Origin: Certhia americana
Taxonomy: Eukaryota; Chordata; Aves; Passeriformes; Certhiidae
Assembly (NCBI GenBank): GCA_018697195.1
Contig: JAGMWU010000041.1
Coordinates: forward strand, 238,754 to 302,753
DNA length: 64,000 nt
Reading direction: 5' to 3'
Within the stretch, counting starts at the first letter, position 1, and each line of letters starts with the position of its first letter. This document shows, one piece after another, positions 1-61,000 of the stretch. The notes under the pieces were generated by a model, which searched no databases, was not told where the DNA came from, and worked only from the letters and a program-made list of their open reading frames with translations. Position numbers and translations under genes: made by a program.

Positions 1-460
1 ATCCAGGCAGCCAGGGGAGCAGCTCACACGAACAGGGCAAGGCTGATGTATGCCAAGTCACTGGCGCGATTGGGCTGGTGAATAACCAGGCAGGGCCGTG
101 AGTCAGCCAGCAAACACTCCCACATGCACCCTTCCTGCCCAGCGGTCTGACAGCAGCAGAACCAGGAGCTGGCTGCAATACAAGTCCCATCCTACCCCTC
201 AATGCGGTGTTTCCCCAAGCACATCCTCTGGACGGTCTAGCCAGAGCTTGGTGTGCAAATCTTCACTCACCTGAAATTACACAGGGCAGTGGAACGCTGC
301 TGCAGCCAAGTGCAGGGGCTTTAGACAAGAGGGAAAAATCACCCAATTAGGTTGGATGTACCTCGGATGGTTTTACCTCCTGCTCAAAGCATGGGCAACA
401 CCAAGACCAGATCAAAAATCCAGTCAGGCTTTAAAAGCCCAAAGTGAGCTGACCCCAAAT
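1..460. other. 5' intergenic flank, nothing recognised
   Basis: No open frame resembling a known protein, no RNA gene and no clear repeat was seen. In other amniotes PRDM8 and FGF5 lie on this side of ANTXR2, but no exon of either is recognisable here. Confidence 0.6.
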
Positions 461-594
461 TAGCTCAGTTCTTGAGAACCTGGTGCTTAAATGCCAGGCT
501 TGTAGGTTCCAACCCCATATGGGCCATGTACTCAAGAACTGTACTCAGTGATTCTCATGGGTCCATTCCAACTCAGAATATCGTGTGATTGTGA
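461..594 (+). mobile_element. tRNA-derived SINE with CR1-like tail (TguSINE1 type)
   Basis: The 5' part is a degenerate tRNA head: TAGCTCAGTT resembles an A box and GTAGGTTCCAACCCC a B box, followed by CATATGGGCCATG. The 3' part, GATTCTCATGGGTCCATTCC and AACTCAGAATATCGTGTGATT, is the CR1 LINE tail used for retrotransposition. This layout is that of the passerine TguSINE1 family. It is diverged and lacks a multi-copy terminal microsatellite. Identification is from recalled family structure. Confidence 0.8.
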
Positions 595-1674
595 GCCCAA
601 CCACACCACTCCGGCTGTCCTGTCTCAGTGCTCAGCTCTAGCTGCGTGGTGACAAAGTTCCCCTACACCCTGCTGCACACCTCTCCCAGCCTCAGGCACA
701 CAGCCAGCCTGCCCCTGGGAAGCAATCCTTCTCACAGTGATCCCAGATCCATCCACCCCAGTTCATTACCACTTGACATCCTGGACCAGCAGGGACAGTT
801 GGAAATTCTACTCTTCCCACACTAGCCATGCCACAAGGACTTGCTCAAGCATTCCTTGGAGCTGTTTGACCCCTCCCAAGAGCTCTCCAGTCCCTCCCCA
901 CTCTGCGTGCCCAGCACCTCGAGCCTCACTCCACAGTGCTCTTTCCCTCACTTGCTACAAAAAGCAGGGTCAGAGCCCTTCTCCAGCTTCCAGGTGGCAC
1001 AAGCTGCCACCCAGCCCCTCTGCGGAGCCTCCATGTCCTTTCATGGCAGCACCACCTCCAGCCAGCCCTCCTCCCATGTCCCCTGGCTCTTGTCTCCAGG
1101 CAGGTCACTGCAGCAGCTCCACCAAAAGGCTGGCATCTCTCCACCTGCTCCTCTTGGTGCGACACAACTCCAAACCCTCCTTCTCCAGTCCCACCCGTGC
1201 CAGCACAGCATCTTCCTCAGGACAGCCCCTGCTCCAGCAGGCACAGGAAGAAGCAGGCAGCACGTGGCCACCCGCTGCACGTCCCTGATGTCCTGGGAGC
1301 AGTATCTCCACCTCACGTTGCCCTGCAAACCTCCACACCACCTCTGTGCCAAATGCCAAGCACAATCCTCTCCTAGCAGCAGAGCAGCAAGCCCAGGTGA
1401 TTCCCAGGCTTGGGGATCCCAGAGATGTGAGCTGCTGGTACAGTAGTCAGAATCCCACAATCAGGGAACAACAAACAGCTCCTGGGGGGTGCAGCTGGGC
1501 CCAGGAGCAAGCAGGAGCAGTGACCCCACCCGTGCAGAGCAGATCTACATGAAAAGACAAATGCCTAATTCCACAAAGAGCTCCTGGGGAAAAGAAGGGA
1601 AAAAACACATAAAAATAAAAATTCTAAACCCTATAAGGTACCTCAAAACATCACACACAAAAAAAAAGATGACA

Positions 1675-1687
1675 CCCCCCCCCCCCC
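1675..1687 (+). repeat. Poly(C) run (13 C)
   Basis: Uninterrupted cytosines, preceded by a 9-A run at 1659-1667. Length is likely polymorphic or subject to sequencing error. Confidence 0.9.
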
Positions 1688-1805
1688 AATGCCTTCCAAA
1701 AAGCCTCTTCCAAACTTATAAAAGCCTCTGTTTACACACATGAACTAAATAAATGCATAAATGTGGTGCTGTCAATCTTCAAAACTGGAGAATTCCTCAA
1801 ACTAT

Positions 1806-1847
1806 GAGGGGGAAAGAAAAAGAGGAAAAAAAAGGGGAAAGGAAAAA
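1806..1847 (+). repeat. 42-nt polypurine tract
   Basis: No pyrimidine across 42 bases of mixed G and A; a low-complexity GA-rich tract that could adopt triplex structure. Confidence 0.85.
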
Positions 1848-4800
1848 CCCAAATAAACTGGCAAAACCCATGGAAAGGAATGGAGAAAAGTTGAAAAAAG
1901 CACCAGCAGCAATACCAGCAAGGGAATCTCCCTGGTGAAGAAACAAAGGGAAGTGTGGTTCCAAAATTCATTCCCCCACAAGCGAAGAGCCTCTTTAAAT
2001 GCTGGTCTCTGCTGAGTGCCTACACCTGTCTTGGAATGTTCCTCCCAGCACACAGCTCCCTGTCAGGAAAGCAAGCCAAGAAACTGACCCAAATCCCTGT
2101 GGGTTGCCTGAATTTTGTTCATTCCCAGTTGAACTTTGTTTGTTCAAAGCACGGGCCAGGTGTTTGGGCACACAGAGCACACGGCTCTTCGTGACTGTTA
2201 CTCACCCCAGCCTTGCAGCCGGAAGAACCTGGCACAGACGACTTCATGAAACCAAATTAGGGGTCATACACAAGAAAGGACATTGCCACAGCTCTGGCGT
2301 AATTAGGGCCCATCATCATCAAGGACAGGAAATTGGCACATCTGCTTTCCGGGCTGCTGATCCAACGGTGGCTCAGGCACGCTGTCCTGCTGCAGCCCGC
2401 TGGCCCTGCATAAATACTGCCCTGATTGCCCCCAAACAGTGGTACAAGCAGTTTTATCACTCAGCCTCCCAGTTGCTCTTTACTCTTTCTCTCCTAGGCC
2501 TGGGAAGACAGAACTGACACAATGCTCTCCCTCACTCTCCTTTGCAGCACTAAAGGGGCTGGAACAGATGGGTGTCAGCCCCTTTTCCTCCAGTGTGACC
2601 CCAAACTGAACATAAGTGACGTTTCTGTTTGGATGAAGGTTTGAACCTGTCCCCCTGGAGTCAGTGATAAAACTGTCACAAACTGGATGACTGCTGGATC
2701 ACGACCTGTGCTTTCCTAAAAATGATTTTTTGCCATATACTCTTGAGAACTGTGTCATCCTTACCCTGGGTTGCACTGCTCTGCAGGGAGAGTTCCTGAC
2801 TGCTCCATTCTTCTGTCTCCTCTGGCCAGGCCGTTGTTTCCCAAGAACACCAAAAAGGGTCACTACAGCTCTAGGGTTGTGCTAAACTCCCAGCCCCAGT
2901 GATCCCTGGGCGTTGCTCAAAGCCAGCAGCAGCTCCTGGGCCAGAGTGGGATTTCCATGTTTTATGTCCTGCTTTTTTTTTTGCTCTCCCAGGCCAAGAG
3001 TGATTTATTTTTATGCTGTTGTGGTTTGCACTAGGACGGCCCATCTTTCCCTCTTTGTTTTCATTCCTTCTGCTTGTCTGAGCACCGTGGAAACAAACAG
3101 CCTCTGGAAAAGTGGAAACAAGCGGCTCTGAACCTCCAGGGCATCAGGTAGCAGAGAGCCACAAGAAGCTCAATGGAAGTGGAATGGAAGCCTGCTCCAC
3201 TTCTGCTGAGACAGGAGGGAGCACCAGGGATGATCCTGGCTCCTTGGGGATGAGTCAGCGTGCACACAGCAGGGACATCTCTCCATATTCCTGCTTTTAA
3301 ACCTTCTCTCATCCAACATACCCCTAGTATTTAGATTTCCTGACTGTTGGAATTGAAGGGCTTCTTTCCCCCCTGTGTTTCGGTGCATATTTTCAGTGGG
3401 TACTGCAAATGTTTCGTGATGTTGGAAAGGAAGAGCTATTCAGGAATTCTGAGCTTGCATAATTCCCAGATTTGTCTAGACAGATACTTTCCATCTGGAC
3501 GATGCAGGCAATACCACATGGACATGAGAGTTCCTGTGTTACTTAATGCTGTGCTTTTTATTTATTCATTTCTACATGGCTTTACAGGATGCGCACAGAC
3601 GCAAGGCTACAGCTGCAAAGGGAACAAGGATTTGTGGCTAATCCTTCAGGAGGCAGCTCTCAAACAGCTCCTGCATGTTGTATAACTGCTGGAGTCCCTC
3701 TGGTTTCTCTTTCCTTTTCCAAAGCATAAGACTTCCATGTGTGGTTCAGATCCCATGAGGGTAGAAGAAAAATATTTTCCTGTGAGCTGCCCTGACTCAA
3801 GACTTCCGGTCATCATCACTTCTCCTTGGGTTTGCACAGCTCAGGGTGTCTGGAAGTGCTGGCTGGTGCCAGTGCTGTGGAGCTGTGCCATTCCATGCTG
3901 CCCCTGGATCATTTGGCAGAAGGGCAATCCCAGCCCTGAGTCAGAAAGGCGATTTAATTTTTCAGCATTGCAGCCGTACACACAGACACACCCAGGTTTC
4001 ATTTTTCCAAATGTTGGCAATCACAGAGCATCCTGAAGAAAGCAGGCTGGCCTACAGCTGTTGGGCAGAGGTATCCTGGACCTGGATTTATCAACAAAGC
4101 CCTCCTGACCTGCTGTGGTCTACTCAAAAGGCAGTCTGTGTGGCCACCAAGCTGCTGTTTGACTCCAGTCCTGAGGTCATCTCAGCACAGCTCTGAAGGA
4201 TTTCCCCCACAGGCACCACCTTTCTGCTGCAGCATTCCTGAGGACCCATGGGCAGGGCCAGGCTCACAGCCAGGTTACACCAAGAGTGACTTTTCCTTCC
4301 AACTGCTCACTCCCCAAAAGTGATGAGTTCGCTTTGACACCGTTTGCCTGAGGTCTTCCTGGTCAGCCTGGGCCAAAAGGAAGATGGGAGTGGGTGGATG
4401 GTAAGGAACAGCACATGGGAAAATCATCTGCAAGTGCTGGAGGTGAAGAAGGGAACTGTATAACCCCAGAGGTGCTGTAAGCTGTTCTGTTTACTACTTG
4501 CTCTGCAGCAAACCTTGGCAGTGAACTTGCCTTCGTTTGCACATCAACCATCCACGTGAAAACTTCTGCTTATAGGGCTGGGTTACTTAGAAGCTGTGTT
4601 TTTTGAAGAGTTTTGTTTTAAATGACTGAGGGCGGTTTCTCCCTGGTCCCCCTGGTTTCCCTGCTGTCCCAGCCTCCAGGCACAAGAAGACAGTGTAAAG
4701 GAGGTCCTCGTGCAAGTGACTTCGATTCCAGATGGGTGGGATGGGGAGTGAGGGCAAGCTGTGCCTGCTCCAGATGAGGAACCAACGCCCAGAGGCAGCG

Positions 4801-6172
4801 GGAGACTCAGCTGGGGTTGGGGCAGAGGTCTGCAGCTGGCCTGGGTCCTTTGGTGCAGCCAAGAGCCAAGGCCCCCTCCTGCTGCTGCAACGTGGCTGGT
4901 TTTGGCACTGGCAGCCCGCTGATGCCCCATCTGGCTCCTTGGACATCATGAAGATCCCAGCTCAGGAGGCTGCTTTCCTGGGGGTTCGTGTGCACACAGG
5001 GAGAAACGCTCGTCCTGGTGGAGCTGGGCACCCCATGCCAAGGTTTATGCAGCACTGTGGTGCTGGAAGAGGGTGGGAAGAGAGCCTAGCATCAGCAAAT
5101 GAGTTCTGGAATCCGGGAAAGGAGGCTCCAGCCCTTGTGCGAATGACGGCAAACAGCCATGAGCCACTGCCCTGTATGTCCTGCGTGCCTATCTCCCTCC
5201 CATCTAGGCATTCCAGCAAAACAGCCATGATTTATCTGCTTCTCCAGCAGAAACCACAGGCTAAAAGAAGAATTCACACACTTGGAAACAAGTAAAGAGT
5301 GAACTGGCAGCAGAGGCTTGTTCCAAACACACTGGGTCACATGCGCTTGAAGCAAGATTTCCAACATCTGGATAACATGACACGTACTCCCAGGCAGGAC
5401 GAGTGCTCCTGGGGCTTGGGGTGGACTCGTACAGCTTGGAAAGCAGGAGTGCAGCTGGTTTTGGGAAGCTCAGCAAGCTTCCTCTGTCATCTCGCACGCC
5501 TCTGCACGGCCTTTCTTTTGGCTGGGTCTTTGGCAAAGCCCAGGCCGCGCTGTCCTTAATCTTCCATGTTTTGTGTATCCACGGAGACTGTAAAACACCG
5601 CTTGCTTACCCTTTGGCCTTGCTAGCTCAAAGGCATTAAGAACCCAGCAAACTAGATTCTGGCTGACATTATTCACTGCTGGTCCGCAGGCTTTGGTAAA
5701 GTTTCCAACTTGCATCATAGGGAGGCTTGGCTTGGCTTTCAGACCGGCAGGGAGAAGGCACTGTGACACGGATGTGTCAGGTCAGAGCGCTGTGGCTGCA
5801 GCGAACCATCCAGAGACAGCAGGAATAGTGATGAAGTGAGATGAAAGGAAAACTCTCCAGCAGGATGACTCTGACTTCCCCCATCTTCTCCTGCGGAGGC
5901 AAGAGCCAGATCCTGCTTTCAGTCAGATTCACCTCCACAGCCTGTGGGAGACACATGACCACTGTTAGGACGGGGCGCTTTTTTTGTTTCAAAATCACAA
6001 CTCTGTGCTGTTTGTGCAATCCCCAACCCCCCCCAACATTAAATTTATTTGGGGCTTACTGTCTGGCACACGTGCAATACTGGCGGCAGCACGAACCGTA
6101 GTGCGCCTGACGCCGATGATGGGACGCAAGGGGGACGCGCGGGCCGGGCGAGCGGGGGCGGTGCGAACCCGC

Positions 6173-6269
6173 NNNNNNNNNNNNNNNNNNNNNNNNNNNN
6201 NNNNNNNNNNNNNNNNNNNNNNNNNNNNNNNNNNNNNNNNNNNNNNNNNNNNNNNNNNNNNNNNNNNNN
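6173..6269. other. Assembly gap (97 N), likely hiding ANTXR2 exon 1
   Basis: 97 consecutive Ns inside the CpG island. None of the frames in 1-6788 shows a signal peptide followed by the expected vWA first strand and a donor in phase 2, although exon 2 requires such a donor. The true missing length is unknown and could exceed 97 bp. Confidence 0.9.
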
Positions 6270-6420
6270 AGGAGGAGGGGCGCTGAGGGGGGCGAGAGGG
6301 GCCTGAGGGGGGGCGCGCGGGGGGCGCGAGGGGCTCTGAGGGGGGCGCGAGGGGCTCTGAGGGGGCTGCGCGCGGGGAGGCGCGTGGGGCTCTGAGGGGG
6401 ACGGCGCCGCGCGGGGGGGT
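6270..6420 (+). repeat. G-rich imperfect minisatellite beside the gap
   Basis: Imperfect repeats built on CTGAGGGG plus GGCGCGAGGGG. The CTGAGGGG core starts at 6283, 6303, 6336, 6357 and 6392. Nearly all G runs are on the + strand, the predicted non-template strand of ANTXR2. Such sequence is hard to sequence and assemble, which may explain the adjoining gap. Confidence 0.8.
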
Positions 6421-6788
6421 CCGTGAGGGAGGGCGGAGGGGAAAAGCAGCTATGAGGGCTCGGCGGGAAGTTCGGGAATCCTGCGGGACCTCAGAGGGGA
6501 TGTGGAGAGGAAGCCGTTGGAAAGTACTTTCCTACGAGGTACAGTTTGAGGCCGGAGACGTTGGAAAGAGGCGAGCGCGGCGCATTGCCGCACGGCCCCG
6601 GCTTTTGTGGGGAAGTTCAGCGGCCGCGATAGCCCTCGGGCGGAGGGGGGAGCAGGGCCCTGGGAGACACAACTTACAGCGAGGAGATGGCGTTTACCTC
6701 GAGAGTCTGAAACTGTGAATATTGTCAATTTCTTCCCGAAATATCACCCCGGATCAGGCTGCTGACGTGCTCTGGTTTTCCCCTCTAG
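6421..6788 (+). other. Rest of intron 1 (3' part)
   Basis: GC-rich to about 6665, then ordinary sequence ending in the exon 2 polypyrimidine tract (TTTTCCCCTCTAG). No open frame with a usable phase-2 donor and a signal peptide was found. Confidence 0.6.
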
Positions 6789-58038
<51,250 letters not shown>

Positions 58039-61000
58039 GTGGGTGTGCGGCGAGGGGCCGGGCCTGGGGGGCAGAGAGCCACCGGAGTGGCACGGTGGCA
58101 AGGGTGACACATCGGGCAATCCGCAGGGCACACCGGCCTGGAGAGGTTGCACCAGTACCGAGGCTCCCGGAGGCGGAGGGAGGGATGCTGGGTGTGGTGT
58201 GTGCTCAGGTGGAGAACAGGAACACAGCCTCGTGGCAGGTTAAACTCTGTCACAGGCACACAAATCGCTCTCAGACCCAGCTGTTTGTAAGAGGAGAGGC
58301 TGGCAATAATGTCTGTGCAAGTTGCTTCCTAGAGCTTTGCACTTTGGCACCAATGGCACCTTTCACAGAACAAAAAGGTGAGGAACTGTGTTTCTCATAC
58401 AATCCTTTCTCCTGGAACATCTGTGGCCACTGAAAAAGGGGACTCTTCCCCCAAACACTGCTCTGATGAGGACACAGCTGCTGTTTGCACCTCTGATAGT
58501 GAAACCACATGAAGCATTTTTGATTGCTGCTCCTTGGGAAAGTATCACTTTGAAAGTCAGCATTTATCTCCTAAGCCCACTCAGCTTCCTGTCTGTGGCA
58601 CATGGGAAGAGCCATGGGAGCAAATGCTTTCCTCAAAATAGGATGGCAGCAGGTCACAGTCTCACATACTACACAGCACTGCTGTGCATGAACACTGTCT
58701 ATGCACCATACAACATGAAGGCGACATAAAAGAATGAGGGGGCTTAAGGGGAGGAAGTTACATGTGGTAGAATGGGAGGTAATGGCAATTCAGATTATTT
58801 TCCTGGGATGAAGTTTGGTGCTGTTCAAAAGGATGAAGAGGTGAGACTAAGGTAAGACAAGGGTTGGAAGCAGCAGAATGGCCAAGTGCCATGCTGCAGG
58901 TGCAGAGCACAGCTGCATACAGCTGTTAGCATTGTTACATTGGGAGGTTAGTCACTGTTCGCATGAACAATGCATGTGACATGGAGCAGCAAGAACAGCA
59001 AATCTACACACAAAATACATGGCACAGTACAGTCTAACAGATAAATTCAATGTAAACAGGAACACAGAAGTTGTGCCTTAAAAGGCTAAAAAAGTGTCAC
59101 TCAGGCCCTGTTGTGGGGATTTCTTCCCCTAAAGACAGGGAGTTTCTGTAAGGATTGCCCTGGGGCAGGCTTTGCTGAGCCATTGTGCAGTCAGATACCT
59201 GCCTTCTTTGGGCCTGAGAGGAGCAACACTAACCAGCACCTTGGCTTGTGAAAAACAGAGCAGTGACTCAAGGGAAAAGGAGTGATATTTGTGCCTAAAG
59301 CAATGTGGGTCAGATGTGACCCGTGTCACTGCAGAGTGCCATTTCTGTCTGCACAGAGGTTGCTGTACTGGGGAGAAACTCATTCAAAAAATCATTTTCC
59401 TTATTCCTAAGACACTGGGTGGAGACCCCATGGTGGGCCCTGGTGTGTGTCAGTGCACATGTTGTTATTGTTTAAGAACTTGTCAGTTCCATTCGTAGAA
59501 AAATTCACTGCTGAATTTGAGTGCTTGATCAGGCAGTTGAAATTCAGGCATGAAGTATCAAAGCTGAGCGAGCTGTTGGTGCATCCCTGTGCTGTCCTGG
59601 CTGTGCCGTGGCAGTCGGTGCGAGGGCTGTACCGGGGGGCTGCCAGGGGCGCTCGAGCCCCGGGAGCCGTGGCTGCCGGCGGCGGGCAGTGCCCAGGTGT
59701 AGGCACACCGAGCCGGCTGTGGGCACAGCTGTGTGGTGGCCGCGGGAGTGTGGGGCAGGCCGGGGCACGTGGGGCCCGGGGGCTGCAACACTAAAGGTAG
59801 CACGGCTTGGACACAGCTGCTCCCCAGCTCGCCTCAGGCACAAATCCAGAGATCCAACGCGGGCTGGCTGTGCTGGGGGCCGAGGACACGCAGCCACTTC
59901 AGAGACAGCTGTACGCCGCGGCAGCTGTGCCGGGCTCCCAGTGAGGGACAAGGACAGCAGGTATGGATCGAGGGCCCCACGAACAGCCTCCATTAAGCCA
60001 CGAGCGCTTTTGAAGGGCTCCCATCAAACAGAGCAAGTCCGCAGCAGGAGATTTCGGCTGCAGAGCCATGTGGTGTTTTCTGCACTAACAAGGTAATTTA
60101 TAAATGATGCATTACCCTGTGTCTGTGCTCCTAGCTAGACTTCCTTCCTTTTTTTTATTAAAGGGGCAAAGAAGACTGAGCCGCAGCAGTCTGGGCTACT
60201 CTGATGAACCAGTTCAGTGTCTGAGGGTCTGTACTAAACTTCTTTTCCCAGGAGTCTGGGGCTGCCCAGGAACACAGCCTTGCACAGGGGTACAGAGCCA
60301 GCCTCAGGAGCCTGTTTTTTCCTCTAAATCCTTGTGTTTGTTTTCCAAGTCATAGTTTAGCACCAAGAGGTGATCATCAGTGGTTTGGATTCTTTGTCTG
60401 AGCTTACTGCAATGTGATGGTGGCTGAGACTCTGATCCTGTGTGCACACGAATGTCTTTAAATCCACAAATAGCCCATGGCACTTATAGTGAAGATTTTT
60501 CCCTATCAGGATGGAAATAGGAGTTGGTGGTAAAAGAAAGGAAAAATTGTACTTTATTCTAGAAGAATCAGAAGAGAGAAGAGCTTTAGAATGCTTCCAA
60601 GCTTGTACTTCAATGTACAAGCCAGCCTTTTAAAAAGGAAGACACTTGTACTTGTTTTTGATTTTAAGCCTGTTAGTATTTACCTGACTTAGAGATCTTT
60701 TCTAATAATGGCTGAAAACATCTGTTTAAACTGTTACTTTTGAGCATCTCTGCATAACACAAAACTAATACGTTCTGCACTTGCAAGATGCGATAGCAGT
60801 GCTCCCTCCAGAAGGAAGCTCCTGGTTGCTGGAGTCACGGCCTCGCCCTGTGACCTGAGCTGCTTTCAGGAGGGTCTGGCTGGCTGCCTGGCAGGTGCCC
60901 ATCCCGACTAGAGTGGCTTTCCTGGCAGCTGGATTTGCTGTCAGTCAGTGGAAGCGGGAGGGATCATCTTGCTGAAGAGAGGATGTTGTGCTGGTGTCAG

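Larger units (their letters stand above)
595..6086. other. Upstream flank of ANTXR2, no supported gene
   Basis: Contains a C-rich stop-poor block (about 737-1446), a 9-A run followed by a 13-C run (1675-1687), a 42-nt pure purine run (1806-1847) and otherwise unique sequence. Several open frames of 60-200 codons exist on both strands, but none resembles a known protein or keeps a single favoured frame. Distal promoter elements could lie here; none can be assigned. Confidence 0.6.
6087..6665 (+). promoter_or_regulatory. ANTXR2: CpG island, probable ANTXR2 promoter and exon 1 region (gapped)
   Basis: CpG density rises sharply from about 6087 and falls after about 6665, in contrast to CpG-poor flanks. 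A GC-box-like GGGGGCGG core is at 6154-6161. It ends about 120 bp before exon 2 and is the only CpG island upstream of the coding exons, so it is the expected housekeeping-type promoter. The transcription start cannot be placed because of the N gap. Confidence 0.8.

Noticed and set aside
841..1446. 201-codon + strand open frame as a gene
   Set aside because: Other frames in the same stretch are equally open, the peptide is Ser/Pro/Cys low-complexity, and there is no splice or promoter context.
1..6086. Exons of PRDM8 or FGF5, expected neighbours on this side
   Set aside because: No zinc-finger, SET-like or FGF core motif found in any frame; the neighbour is probably further upstream.
59608..60096. 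162-codon frame in the intron 16 CpG island as a new protein
   Set aside because: Arg/Gly/Ala-rich composition typical of translated CpG islands, with competing open frames on both strands and no recognised motif.
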